DNA of 64,000 nucleotides, from contig NZ_CP075682.1 of assembly GCF_018603435.1 (NCBI RefSeq), positions 2,046,001 through 2,110,000 of the forward strand, given 5' to 3'. The notes beneath the pieces are model-generated. The model searched no databases. It saw only the letters and a list, made by a program, of their open reading frames with translations, and was not told the DNA's origin. Shown here piece by piece: positions 50,741 to 60,800 of this stretch. How positions within the stretch are numbered: position 1 is the first letter of the stretch; each line of letters begins with the position of its first letter. A program made the translations under genes and the position numbers. The DNA comes from Chryseobacterium sp. ZHDP1 (GTDB lineage Bacteria > Bacteroidota > Bacteroidia > Flavobacteriales > Weeksellaceae).

Positions 50741-52219
50741 TTAATTCTTTTTTAATTTGAGATACACTCCGTTTGTCCATCCGAAACCATCCTGATTAGG
50801 GTATTCTCCGCCTCCTGCAACGGTTTCTATGTCTAAAGCATTGTATTTTTCCATCAGTTTTCCAGTGTTTTTGTACACTCTTTCCACATTGCTGCACCAG
50901 TTGTTTTTAATTTTTTCAGCCAGATCATCAAATCCGTAGTTTTTCATCGACTGATAACCCAACCACTGATACGGCGCCCACGCGTTTGGAAAATCCCATT
51001 GCTGACCTGTGTTTTGAGTCGTCGTTACCAAACCTCCCTGATACAGAAATTTTTCTTCAATATTTTTCGCAACTGCCTTTGCCTGATCTTCACTCGCGAT
51101 TTTCAGGAATAAAGGATAAAGAGCAGCAATATGTTCAGACGCTGTGTTTGTGTTTTTTTGAGTATGATAGTCCCTGTATGTTCCGGAAGTTTCGTCCCAG
51201 AAATACTGATCTATCATTTGTCTTCGCTTTGCTGCCCTTTCAGAATAATCAATTTTTCTTTCATTTAATTTTTGAAGCGATGAAGATTTTGCCAGTGTTT
51301 CTTCCAAATGCCATAAAAGGCAGTTCAGATCAACTTCAGCAAGATTCAACGTTTCAATAGTCTGTATATGTTCTCCGTCTGCAAACCATCTGCTGGAAAA
51401 ATCCCAACCCGATTCGCAGGCGCTTCTGATGTTTCTGTAAAATTCTTCTCCTGCATTTTTACTGTCTTCAATATCAATTAAATAACTTTCAGGGCGCGGT
51501 ATGTTTTCAGCATCATAATATCTGTTCAAAACATCTCCGTGAATTGTTTTCACTACTCTATTTGTAGCCGAACCATTTTCCAGTTTTTGCGTTCCGTTCA
51601 TCCAGAAAGCATATTCCTTTTCTAAAGTATTGTGATATTTGATGTAAATATTTTCGTCTTTTGTTGTTTCAAAAAGCAGATCCAGCATCAACGAGAAATA
51701 GGGCGGCTGAGAACGGCTTAAGAAATGAGTCCTGCTCGCATTCGGTACAAATCCTACGTTCTGAATGAGATAAGAACAGTTTTCTATAATATTTTCCATC
51801 ATTTCCACTCTTCCGGAAATCTGAAGTCCTAACATGATGTAGTAACTGTCCCAGTAGAAAAATTCATTGAAGCGACCTCCCGGAACCACATACGGTTTTG
51901 GAAGTTTCAGTAAAGTCCCCTTTTCCTCATAGGCTGTTCTTGTCAGTTCATCCCATAATTTTTCGATATGTTCTTCAATCGGAAGGTGATCTTCCCTCTG
52001 AATGGATATTTTAGCTCCCAGAAAATCGAAATTTGACAGGACAAATTCTTTCAGGTTAAAATCTTCCGACTGCTTCCCTTCTTCATATTTTGCATTAATT
52101 TCTTCGACCGGAAACAAGGGAACCGCATCCGTCATTATCTTCTGATCTTCAAAAACTTCTGATCTCTGTACATCATCAAAAAGAGACTGAATTTCATATA
52201 TATATAACTGCTTCTTCAT
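50741..52219 (-). CDS. Trehalase, glycoside hydrolase family 37
   Basis: Hydrolyses trehalose to two glucose. Length 492 fits cytoplasmic GH37; no signal peptide is present (MKKQLYIYEIQSLFDD). Signature 1 is PGGRFNEFFYWDSYY near residue 110, and signature 2 is QWDFPNAWAPYQW near residue 400. The catalytic acid Asp lies in ESGWDFSSRWF and the base Glu in GGGEYPNQDGFGWTNGVYL. One base separates its start from the MFS stop. With the upstream MFS carrier and downstream TonB receptor this forms a trehalose-uptake-and-cleavage unit. Confidence 0.95.
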   Translation of the reverse strand: MKKQLYIYEIQSLFDDVQRSEVFEDQKIMTDAVPLFPVEEINAKYEEGKQSEDFNLKEFVLSNFDFLGAKISIQREDHLPIEEHIEKLWDELTRTAYEEKGTLLKLPKPYVVPGGRFNEFFYWDSYYIMLGLQISGRVEMMENIIENCSYLIQNVGFVPNASRTHFLSRSQPPYFSLMLDLLFETTKDENIYIKYHNTLEKEYAFWMNGTQKLENGSATNRVVKTIHGDVLNRYYDAENIPRPESYLIDIEDSKNAGEEFYRNIRSACESGWDFSSRWFADGEHIQTIETLNLAEVDLNCLLWHLEETLAKSSSLQKLNERKIDYSERAAKRRQMIDQYFWDETSGTYRDYHTQKNTNTASEHIAALYPLFLKIASEDQAKAVAKNIEEKFLYQGGLVTTTQNTGQQWDFPNAWAPYQWLGYQSMKNYGFDDLAEKIKNNWCSNVERVYKNTGKLMEKYNALDIETVAGGGEYPNQDGFGWTNGVYLKLKKN

Positions 52220-52220
52220 T

Positions 52221-53450
52221 TTATTTTTTAGGATTTATTTTTAATTTGTTCATAATAACTGCTGAAACAATCAACAGGGAAAGCGGTATTAACGAAAGGT
52301 AAAATGCCTGCTGTCCGCTGAATTCCTGAAACACAAAACCTGTAATAATCGATCCGATGGTTCCTCCGATTGCAGAGAAAACCACAATTAAACCCGACAT
52401 TGCGCTGTGTAAATATTTCGGAATGGATGCTAAAATCACAGAATTGATGCTTGGATAAATCGGAGCTAGTAATCCGCCCATCAAAGGAAATAAGTAAACA
52501 ACCAAAGGGGCATTTAACCAAGTTGTTCCCGCATCAATACTAATATTGTGAGTTAATGGCAGAACCAATAAGATACTTATGGCAAATCCTACCACGCAAA
52601 ACGAAACCACGTAGATCCAACTGAACTTTTTAGAGAAGAATCCTGATAAGAATCTCCCCAAAGCAAAAGCTCCTGCCAAAACCGCTCCCGCCTGAATACT
52701 CATGGAAGTCGGAACTTTTAAAATCTCTTTGTAAAAAGTGGGTGTCCATGTCTGGAAACTCTGCTCTACCAAGACAAAAAGGAAAGCACACAGTAAAAAG
52801 AACAGGACTTTTTTATAGCTGAATAAACTTACACTGTTCTTAAGATCTCCAAGCAAGTCCGTTTTCTCGCTTCTCGTTTCATGTTCATCTAATTTTGTGA
52901 AGAATAAAAACAAAAATGAAAGTGTGGAAATCCCTCCCAAAACCCAATACACATTCAGCCAATGGGTTGATCTCGGATTATGGTCATCTATAAATAAGCT
53001 GAATAAAACATTTCCCATTAATACGCCGATCATAAAAAAACCTTCCAGATAACCCATAAAACTTGAATGCTCCTTATCTGAATCCGTTACCAAACCGATA
53101 GAAGTGAAAACGGAAATCTTAATTAACGCAAAAGAAACCCCGACAATCGTAAACAATAATTTGAACAACCAAAATGCATTGGCAAAAGGCATTACGAAAC
53201 ACATGCAGCTCACCAAAAGCAAAGCGATCAGCATCGATCTTTTGATTCCTATTTTAGGTAAAAACGAAGCCAGAATGAAAGAGCAGATCGCAATAGGCAG
53301 ATCTTTAAAACCTTCCAGAACGCTGGCTGAAGATTTGGAGATCCCGAAGTTTTGCTGCATTTGTAAAATCACCGTTCCTACAGAATTCAGTAGAATGGCA
53401 AAAACAAAATAATTTAAAAATAAAACCGCCTTAATATTGAAATTTTTCAT
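52221..53450 (-). CDS. MFS transporter, probable trehalose or sugar carrier
   Basis: Inner-membrane transporter of 409 residues with about twelve membrane segments (for example VLFLNYFVFAILLNSVGTVI, LFSYKKVLFFLLCAFLFVLV, AGAVLAGAFALGRFLSGFFS and YLSLIPLSLLIVSAVI). The MFS motif in the loop after segment 2 appears as PKIGIKRSMLIALL. It is the first gene of the unit with trehalase and the TonB receptor, so it most likely brings trehalose across the inner membrane. Substrate is from context only. Confidence 0.88.
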   Translation of the reverse strand: MKNFNIKAVLFLNYFVFAILLNSVGTVILQMQQNFGISKSSASVLEGFKDLPIAICSFILASFLPKIGIKRSMLIALLLVSCMCFVMPFANAFWLFKLLFTIVGVSFALIKISVFTSIGLVTDSDKEHSSFMGYLEGFFMIGVLMGNVLFSLFIDDHNPRSTHWLNVYWVLGGISTLSFLFLFFTKLDEHETRSEKTDLLGDLKNSVSLFSYKKVLFFLLCAFLFVLVEQSFQTWTPTFYKEILKVPTSMSIQAGAVLAGAFALGRFLSGFFSKKFSWIYVVSFCVVGFAISILLVLPLTHNISIDAGTTWLNAPLVVYLFPLMGGLLAPIYPSINSVILASIPKYLHSAMSGLIVVFSAIGGTIGSIITGFVFQEFSGQQAFYLSLIPLSLLIVSAVIMNKLKINPKK

Positions 53451-53489
53451 TCATATAATTTCTTGTGGGCTAAGATATAAGCATTTGCC

Positions 53490-53499
53490 TTAACGTTAA
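53490..53499. promoter_or_regulatory. TTAACGTTAA palindrome between the MFS and AraC genes
   Basis: A perfect 10-bp palindrome in the 123-bp divergent gap. It may be a site for the AraC-type regulator or another factor; the flanking ATTTAACATTATAAATG is partly symmetric. Inference only. Confidence 0.35.
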
Positions 53500-53573
53500 T
53501 TTAACATTATAAATGAATATTTGAACCATATTAATATAATTATTATTTTAGGAAACAAATTATGATTAACTAA

Positions 53574-54479
53574 ATGAAAGTCACTTTTGAACGCGTAGTC
53601 CCCGATGAAAAGAGCTCTTTTCGTACGATTCACAACAATTCTCCTATTTCAGAATTCAAATGGGAATACCATTATCACCCCGAAATTGAACTCGTGTGTG
53701 TGGTTTCCGGGAGCGGAACGCGCCACGTTGGTTATCATAAAAGCAATTATACGAACGGAGATCTGGTGTTAATTGGCTCCAATATTCCTCACTCCGGTTT
53801 TGGACTGAACTCCATCGATCCGCATGAAGAAATTGTTTTGCAGTTTAAGGAAGAAATCCTGCAGTTTCCTCAACAGGAAGTTGAAGCAAGATCCATTAAA
53901 AATCTTCTGGAGCTGTCAAAATACGGAATTCATTTTCATGATGAGGTTCATATTAATATGCTTCCAAAACTGAGACTGATGCTGGAATCTGAAGGATACA
54001 GAAGATATTTATTATTGCTGGAAATTTTATTTGAACTTTCAAAAAGTGAAGACTATGAACTTCTTAACAAAGAGATCATGCCCTACACCATTATTTCTAA
54101 AAATAAAACGAGGCTCGAAAATATTTTCACTTACGTGGAACATCATTATGATAAAGAAATTGACATTGAGGATGTTGCCAAACTTGCCAATCTCACTTTG
54201 CCTGCATTTTGTAATTTTTTCAAAAAAGCAACTCAGATCACTTTCACCGAATTTGTGAACCGCTACCGCATCAATAAAGCCTGTTTACTGATGGCACAGG
54301 ACAAAAGTATTTCAGAGTGCAGTTACAGCTGCGGTTTTAATAATGTAACGTATTTCAACAGAATGTTTAAAAAATATACAGGAAAGACCCCTTCAGAATT
54401 CATGAAAAATTTTGCACAGAACAGGGTGAATGTAGATTTAAAAGTAGAAGAAAAAGTAAAAGTGAAAGCAAGTTTTTAG
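53574..54479 (+). CDS. AraC family transcriptional regulator
   Basis: A 301-residue regulator. The N-terminal half is a cupin with EFKWEYHYHPEIELVCVVSG and LVLIGSNIPHSGFGLNS. The C-terminal 100 residues hold two helix-turn-helix motifs: DIEDVAKLANLTLPAFCNFF and ISECSYSCGFNNVTYFNRMF, then KKYTGKTPSEFMKNF, the AraC family signature. It is divergent from the MFS-trehalase-receptor unit, 123 bases away, so it probably responds to trehalose or a product and controls that unit. Confidence 0.92.
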   Translation: MKVTFERVVPDEKSSFRTIHNNSPISEFKWEYHYHPEIELVCVVSGSGTRHVGYHKSNYTNGDLVLIGSNIPHSGFGLNSIDPHEEIVLQFKEEILQFPQQEVEARSIKNLLELSKYGIHFHDEVHINMLPKLRLMLESEGYRRYLLLLEILFELSKSEDYELLNKEIMPYTIISKNKTRLENIFTYVEHHYDKEIDIEDVAKLANLTLPAFCNFFKKATQITFTEFVNRYRINKACLLMAQDKSISECSYSCGFNNVTYFNRMFKKYTGKTPSEFMKNFAQNRVNVDLKVEEKVKVKASF

Positions 54480-54489
54480 CAAAATAAAT

Positions 54490-54522
54490 TGTGGATAACT
54501 CTGTGGATAAAATTGTGGATAA
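54490..54522 (-). other. Three DnaA boxes with 12-bp spacing
   Basis: TGTGGATAA, the complement of the DnaA box TTATCCACA, occurs at 54490-54498, 54502-54510 and 54514-54522, all in one direction. Start-to-start distance is exactly 12 bp. They lie in an AT-rich gap of 172 bp between two convergent genes. They could belong to a replication origin, a DnaA-titration site or a DnaA-controlled element. No dnaA gene is in the window. Confidence 0.7.
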
Positions 54523-54565
54523 CTTTTCTAACTAAAATTAAACAACTCATTTATAAATCATTACA

Positions 54566-54597
54566 AACAAAAAAAGCTGTTCAAAAAGAACAGCTTT
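54566..54597 (-). terminator. Terminator of the thioredoxin-fold gene
   Basis: Stem AAAGCTGTTC/GAACAGCTTT with loop AAAAA and a U-run on the minus strand. Confidence 0.85.
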
Positions 54598-54651
54598 ATG
54601 TATTTGAATTGCAAAGCCATCAACTGATAACCTGCTACGATCAGCCAAAAA

Positions 54652-55206
54652 TTACTTCCACTTGATATTGCATCCCATACTCGGTTTCTGAATTTCTTCC
54701 TGCGGTTCTCCCAACAAAAGATTTTCGAAAGCAATAATTAAATCCTCTCCCGTTACTTCTTTGTGATTTCCCGGTCTGGAATCGTCCATCTGTCCTCTGT
54801 AAATTAAATCCAGTTTTTCATCGAAGAAAAAGAAATCCGGTGTGCAGGCAGCATCATATGCTTTTGCGATTGCCTGACTTTCGTCGTATAGATAAGGGAA
54901 ATCAAACTTTCTTTCAATCTGGAATTCAATCATTTTTTCCGGAGAATCTGCGGGATATTTTTCCACATCATTCGAATTGATGGCGATAAATTCAATTCCT
55001 CTTTCGTTGTAATCTTCATACAGTTCAGTTAATTTATCAATGACATGAAGAACAAACGGACAGTGGTTGCACATAAAGATCACCAAAGTTCCTTTTTCGC
55101 CTTTCAGATCATCCAAAGACTGAATTTCGTTACTTTTTGACGGATTCGGAAGCTCAAAAAAAGGAGCTTTTGTACCCAATTCGATCATATTTGAGGGAGT
55201 ATTCAT
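54652..55206 (-). CDS. Thioredoxin-fold AhpC/TSA-like protein
   Basis: Cytoplasmic 184-residue redox protein with an AhpC/TSA-type thioredoxin fold. Features: LGTKAPFFELPNPSKSNEIQ at the N terminus, the redox motif LVIFMCNHCPFVLHVID (CxxC), FIAINSNDVEKYPADSPEKM, YDAACTPDFFFFDEKLDLIY with the cis-Pro after Thr, and a C-terminal GCNIKWK. No signal peptide, so it is not a periplasmic ResA. It probably reduces disulfides or peroxide-type substrates; the partner is not known. Confidence 0.88.
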   Translation of the reverse strand: MNTPSNMIELGTKAPFFELPNPSKSNEIQSLDDLKGEKGTLVIFMCNHCPFVLHVIDKLTELYEDYNERGIEFIAINSNDVEKYPADSPEKMIEFQIERKFDFPYLYDESQAIAKAYDAACTPDFFFFDEKLDLIYRGQMDDSRPGNHKEVTGEDLIIAFENLLLGEPQEEIQKPSMGCNIKWK

Positions 55207-55507
55207 AACTTTTTTATTTGGTTACAAAGATATAGAATTTCTTGATCATTATAGTATGGAGGATGGATGCGAGAAGATGGTAGTTTCAGAAATTACAATC
55301 GATTGAATGGGACTATAAACTCTATTAATTTTTACAATAATTAAAATATCAACACATTAAAAATACTTCCAGCTCCCATCCTTCCGGCATCCAAGCCAAT
55401 TTACAGACACTTCAATAATCTTACTTTAAAAGTTAAAGCATAAAATTTGTTTGGAAGATATCCTCAAAAGTTTGTAGTTTTGCTAACACTGTTAGTAATT
55501 AAAAATC
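55207..55507. other. Divergent promoter region of the thioredoxin and tetR genes
   Basis: No gene. A minus-strand -7 box TATCTTTG (55225-55232) serves the thioredoxin-fold gene and a plus-strand box TAGTTTTG (55475-55482) serves tetR, with the operator directly behind it. The middle of the stretch shows nothing recognisable. Confidence 0.6.
55483..55495. promoter_or_regulatory. Operator-like site in the tetR promoter
   Basis: CTAACACTGTTAG, a perfect palindrome around one C, sits immediately after the -7 box TAGTTTTG (55475-55482), where a bound repressor would block the start of transcription. The same motif recurs three times before the efflux operon. Confidence 0.7.
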
Positions 55508-56104
55508 ATGGGTCTGCACGAACGTCGGCAAAGAGAAAAAGAAAATATACGCGCCAGTATTCTGGATGCGGCTTTTTCTTTGGCTAAAACCGAAGGATGG
55601 GCATCCCTTTCCATGAGAAAAATTGCTGATGCCATAGAATACAGCGCACCGGTGGTTTATGATTATTTTGAAAACAAAGAAGCGATTTTGTATGAAATTT
55701 CGCTGAATGGTTTCAACTGTTTACACATAGAATTACTGAAAGCCCAGAGAGAATATGAAGCTCCGGACGAGCAACTGAAAGCTATTGTTGATGCCTACTG
55801 GAAATTTGCATTTAAAAATAAAGAGTATTATCAGCTTATGTTCGGATTGGGAATGCAGTGCAGCGGAAGAGGTATGATGAAAGAAGAATTCTCTTCGTTT
55901 CAGGATATGCTTTACGATTGTACTTATAAAATTATTAAGAAAAACGGATCCAATCCGGATAATGCCTGTCACATGTCGCACGCCCTGTTTTCAGCAGTTC
56001 ATGGCTTGATCTCGATCATGATGATGCGTAATGACGATATTCCTTCTACGATGAACAAAACGACTCTTGATGAAACCGTTTCTGCTTTCATTAAGTCTTT
56101 GTAA
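55508..56104 (+). CDS. TetR/AcrR family transcriptional regulator
   Basis: A 198-residue repressor-type regulator. The N-terminal helix-turn-helix is clear: IRASILDAAFSLAKTEGWAS, then LSMRKIADAIEYSAPVVYDY followed by FENKEAILYEI, the TetR signature. The C-terminal ligand-binding domain is all helical (YWKFAFKNKEYYQLMFGLGM) and contains several Cys and Met, of unknown ligand. It is probably autoregulated through 55483-55495 and controls the efflux genes that follow on the same strand. Confidence 0.92.
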   Translation: MGLHERRQREKENIRASILDAAFSLAKTEGWASLSMRKIADAIEYSAPVVYDYFENKEAILYEISLNGFNCLHIELLKAQREYEAPDEQLKAIVDAYWKFAFKNKEYYQLMFGLGMQCSGRGMMKEEFSSFQDMLYDCTYKIIKKNGSNPDNACHMSHALFSAVHGLISIMMMRNDDIPSTMNKTTLDETVSAFIKSL

Positions 56105-56122
56105 TCTTTTTTGAATTAAAAA

Positions 56123-56135
56123 TTAACACCGTTAG
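56123..56135. promoter_or_regulatory. Operator-like site 1 before the efflux operon
   Basis: TTAACACCGTTAG, one of three close copies of the tetR operator in the 361-bp gap before the adaptor gene. Confidence 0.6.
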
Positions 56136-56247
56136 GAATATTAACATCAATTAATATAAAGTATTCATTTAAACCGAATTTAAAATTAAAAAAACAATCA
56201 TGTAGAATGTAACCAATGAATTGATAATCATTTTTTGTCCTGAATAA

Positions 56248-56260
56248 TTAACACCGTTAG
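56248..56260. promoter_or_regulatory. Operator-like site 2 before the efflux operon
   Basis: TTAACACCGTTAG, identical to site 1 and 125 bp downstream of it. Confidence 0.6.
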
Positions 56261-56381
56261 CAAAAGTAACACATTTCACACCTCATCTAAATCATATTTA
56301 ACCAACAATAAAAAGTTCTTCTCATGGAAACAACAATCTAAAATCACATTAAGAATTTTGAAAATTTTTTTAACCTAAAAA

Positions 56382-56394
56382 TTAACACTGTTAG
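56382..56394. promoter_or_regulatory. Operator-like site 3 before the efflux operon
   Basis: TTAACACTGTTAG, 134 bp after site 2 and 71 bp before the adaptor ATG. Apart from these three sites the gap before the adaptor gene holds nothing recognisable. Confidence 0.65.
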
Positions 56395-56465
56395 AAAAAA
56401 TAACATAATTCAAATTAAAAACATCACTACTTAATTTAACATTTCATTAAAAATTTAAACTCAAA

Positions 56466-57626
56466 ATGAAAATATTTGGAAAAATAAGACTCATTGTACT
56501 GATCTCAAGTATTATTCTTTTACAAAACTGCACAAAGGCTGCAGAAGGAGTCAACGCTGCACCACCCGCTCCTGAACTTCCTGTTTACACCGTTATTTCA
56601 TCACCGGCAACAACCTATCAGGAATTTCCGGCTGCTTTGGAAGGAAAAAATAACGTGGAAATCCGGTCTCAGGTCGACGGATATTTAGATAAAATCTATG
56701 TGGAAGAAGGCGCTTACGTAAGAGCCGGACAGCCATTATTCAAAATAGATTCAAGAGCTTACGGAGAACAGATGAATATGGCAAATGCCAATTTACAGGT
56801 TGCCAATGCCAATATCCAGAAAGCAAAAGTGGAGGTTGACAGATTAGAGCCTTTGGTTGCTGCAAAAGTCGTATCCGAGGTACAATTGAGAACTGCAAAA
56901 GCAAATTATGCAGCCGCAGTTGCCGCCGCTTCACAGGCGAAAGCATCAGTTGGAGGAGCAAAAATCAATATCGGATTTACAACGATTACCGCTCCGGTAA
57001 GCGGATACATCGGAAGAATTCCTCACAAAAAAGGAAGTCTGATCTCCAGAACAGATCCGAATCCGCTGACTTTACTATCAGACATCAGCGAGATTTACGC
57101 CTACTTTTCTTTAAGCGAACTTGATTTCATTGCTTTTCAAAATAAATATCAGGGAGCAAGCTTAGAAGAAAAATTGAAAAATATGCCGATGGTAGATTTG
57201 GTGATTGCAGACAACAGCATTTATCCGCAAAAAGGAAAAATGAGCATCGTAGACGGACAGTTTGACAAATCTACAGGAGCAATCAGCGTTCGTGCTGTTT
57301 TCCCAAATACCAACGGTACGTTGAGAACAGGAAATACAGGTAGAGTTCGTATGCCTCAATTGATATCGAATGCTGTCATTATTCCTCAGGAATCTACGTT
57401 TGAGATTCAGGATAAAACCTATGTTTATGTAGTTGGTAAAGACCAGAAAGTAACCGGTAAGCCTGTAAAAATCTCAGGAAAAACTGAAAACTATTATTTT
57501 ATTTCCGAAGGAATACAGCCGGGAGAAAAGATTGTATTCACAGGAATCGGAATGTTAAAAGATGGTGCTTCTATCAAGCCGAAAGCGATTTCATCCGACA
57601 GCTTACTGAAAGCAAAACCATTATAA
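56466..57626 (+). CDS. RND efflux periplasmic adaptor lipoprotein
   Basis: Membrane fusion protein of a tripartite RND pump, 386 residues. Lipoprotein signal: GKIRLIVLISSIILLQNCTK with the Cys at residue 22. Order: beta-barrel strand, lipoyl half-motif VEIRSQVDGYLDKIYVEEGA, the alpha-helical hairpin (VANANIQKAKVEVDRLEPLV, AAKVVSEVQLRTAKANYAAA), second lipoyl half ITAPVSGYIGRIPHKKGSLI, then the barrel and membrane-proximal domains with VNTNGTLRTGNTGRV-like VFPNTNGTLRTGNTGRVRMP. It links the pump at 57849 with the channel at 61754. AcrA/MexA type. Confidence 0.93.
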   Translation: MKIFGKIRLIVLISSIILLQNCTKAAEGVNAAPPAPELPVYTVISSPATTYQEFPAALEGKNNVEIRSQVDGYLDKIYVEEGAYVRAGQPLFKIDSRAYGEQMNMANANLQVANANIQKAKVEVDRLEPLVAAKVVSEVQLRTAKANYAAAVAAASQAKASVGGAKINIGFTTITAPVSGYIGRIPHKKGSLISRTDPNPLTLLSDISEIYAYFSLSELDFIAFQNKYQGASLEEKLKNMPMVDLVIADNSIYPQKGKMSIVDGQFDKSTGAISVRAVFPNTNGTLRTGNTGRVRMPQLISNAVIIPQESTFEIQDKTYVYVVGKDQKVTGKPVKISGKTENYYFISEGIQPGEKIVFTGIGMLKDGASIKPKAISSDSLLKAKPL

Positions 57627-57848
57627 CCGTTTAAACTTCTTTAACCACAAAAGTCATAAAAGTTTTTAAACACTTAATTTACTGTAAGTTAAAAAGCAAT
57701 CGCTCAACAAGTACACATAAGGTTTTGAAAATCTTTGATTTTCAGCTAAAGTGAACTTCATGCAAAGTTTTTAATTAAACTAAAAGCTATTTAAGTGTTA
57801 AAAATTTAAAGCTAAAAAGTTTAAACCACATTAAAAAATAAACTTCTT
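57627..57848. repeat. Dispersed-repeat-type spacer in the efflux operon
   Basis: A 222-bp gap with AACCACAAAAGTCATAAAAG and AAAGTTTTTAATTAAAC-type sequence, resembling parts of the stretch at 7149-7320. No gene or hairpin terminator is visible, so transcription may run through to the pump gene. Confidence 0.5.
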
Positions 57849-60800
57849 ATGTTAAAACAATTTATAGAAAGACCGGTACTCTCTACCGTGATCTCCATAA
57901 TACTTTTATTATTGGGGGCGCTCTCCCTCTTTAATTTACCCATTGCCCTCTTTCCGGATATTGCTCCGCCGAGCGTTCAGGTAACGGCATTTTATCCGGG
58001 AGCCAATGCGGAGGTTGTTGCGCGCTCTGTAGCCACGCCTATCGAAGAAGCTGTGAACGGGGTTGAAAACATGACGTACATGACTTCCAACTCCAGTAAC
58101 GACGGTACGATGACGCTGAATGTTTTCTTCAAGCAGGGTTCTGATGCAGATAACGCGGCGGTAAACGTACAAAACCGTGTATCCAAAGCGATGAGCCAGC
58201 TTCCACAGGAAGTTGTTCAGGCGGGAGTTTCTACCCAGAAAGTACAAAACAGTATGATCATGTTCATGGGGTTATCCAGTAACGATCCTAAACAATATGA
58301 CGAACTTTTTTTACAGAATTATCTGAAAATTAATATCATTCCGCAGATTCAGCGTATTCCCGGAGTAGCGCAGGCACAGGTTTTCGGAACGAGAGATTAT
58401 TCCATGAGACTTTGGCTGAAACCGGACAGATTAGCAGCAAACGGACTTTCGCCTCAGGAAGTTCTGAACGCGGTAAAAGATCACAATTTAGAAGCCGCTC
58501 CCGGTCGTTTAGGACAGGGAAGCAAGGAAACTTATGAATATATTTTAAAGTATAAAGGGAAATTAAACAAGAACGAAGACTACGAAAACATTGCTATTAA
58601 AGCCAATACAGACGGTTCATTTTTAAGATTAAAAGATGTGGCAAGAGTAGAATTCGGATCTTATACCTATACAGCAGCTAACAGAGTGGACGGGAAACCG
58701 GTAGCCGGATTTGCGATTATGCAGACTGCTGGTTCCAACGCCAACGAGATCTTAACGGAAATTGAAAAACAGGTAGACCAGTTCAAAACAACGCTTCCAA
58801 AAGGAGTGGAACCGATCATCATGTACAATTCTAAAGATTTCTTAGACGCGTCTATTCATCAGGTTGTTGAAACTTTAGTGATCGCATTTATTCTGGTATT
58901 TATTGTAGTGTATATTTTCCTTCAGGATTTCAGATCTACTTTAATTCCTGCGATTGCGGTTCCTGTTGCGATTATTGGTACCTTCTTTTTCTTACAGTTA
59001 TTTGGTTTCAGTATCAATATGCTGACTTTGTTTGCCTTGGTACTCGCGATTGGTATTGTAGTGGATGATGCAATTGTGGTAGTAGAAGCCATTCACTCCA
59101 AAATGGAACATACCGGAATGCCTGTGGAACAAGCCACAACAAGTTCGATGAGTGAAATTTCCGGAGCCATTATTTCCATTACTCTGGTGATGTGTGCCGT
59201 ATTTATTCCGGTTGGTTTCATGCAGGGACCTGCAGGAGTTTTCTACAGACAGTTTGCCTTTACACTGGCAATTGCCATTATGATTTCTGCGGTGAATGCC
59301 TTAACATTAAGTCCGGCTCTTTGTGCTTTATTATTAAATGATCCTCAGGGAGAACACGGTGAACATGGGAAAAAAACAGGTTTCGGAGCGAGATTTTTCA
59401 ATGCTTTCAATACAAGCTTTAATAAATTAACGAAGAAATATATTTACAGTCTTAAATTTTTAATTAAAAACAAATGGGTTGCCGTTGGAGGATTGGTTTT
59501 ACTAACTGCTGCAAGTGTTTTCTTAATTAAAAAAGCACCGTCAGGATTTATTCCTACCGAAGATCAGGGTTTCATTTTGTATGCCGTGAATACTCCTCCG
59601 GGAAGTTCATTAGACAGGACTCACAACGCAACAGAGCAGATTGATAAAATCATCAACGGAGAAAAAGCGAAAAAAAATCTCTGGGTTGCAGACGGTCTGA
59701 ACTTCATCAGTAACGCCAATGCTTCTCCGTATTCCGCAGGTTTCATTAAATTAAAAGACCATGATCAACGAGGTGAAATCAGCGATCCCGATCAGATTGC
59801 AGCAGGATTAACAGGGAAAGTTTCGCAGGTGAAAGATGCCAATGCATTCTTCTTCAATTTCCCTACCGTTCAGGGATTTGGTAACGTTTCCGGTTTTGAA
59901 TTTATGCTTCAGGACAGAACGAACGGCTCTTTGGAACAATTAGGAACCAACACTCAGGCTTTCATCGGAGAATTGATGAAACGTCCGGAAATTGCCTTCG
60001 CGTTTACAACGTATGCAGCAGGAAATCCTCAATTCACGATTGAAGTTGATAATGATAAAGCCAATCAGTTAGGCGTTTCAATTACAGAATTGATGCAGAC
60101 GATGCAGATTTATTACGGAAGCAGCTTTGTTTCAGATTTCAACCGATTCGGGAAGTACTACAGAGTAATGGCTCAGGCAGATATTCCTTACCGTACCGAT
60201 GCGAATTCTTTGGAAGGAATTTATGTTAAAAATAAATCCGGCGAAATGGTTCCTGTAAAAACATTGGTGACTTTAAAAAGAAGTTTCGGACCTGAAACGG
60301 TGACCAGAAACAACCTTTTCAATGCGGTAACGATCAACGGAACACCGAAGCCGGGTTACAGTACCGGAGATGCGATTAAAGCAGTGGAAGAAGTAGCACA
60401 GAAATCACTTCCTAGAGGTTATGGTTACGAATGGACGGGAATCACCCGTGAAGAGATTAAAACAAGCGGACAGACCTCATTTATCTTTATGCTGAGTATT
60501 TTGTTTGTCTATTTCTTACTGGCAGCGCAGTACGAAAGTTACATTCTTCCGTTTGCAGTTATTTTAACGATTCCTACAGGTATTTTCGGAGTATTTGCCT
60601 TCACGGGACTTGCCGGAATTGATAACAACATTTACGTTCAGGTCGGATTGATCATGCTGGTCGGATTATTGGCGAAAAACGCGATCCTTATTGTAGAATT
60701 TGCCGTACAACGAAGAAATGCAGGAAGATCATTGCTGGAATCTGCACTTCAGGCTTCAACACTGCGTTTGAGACCGATCTTAATGACCTCATTTGCCTTC

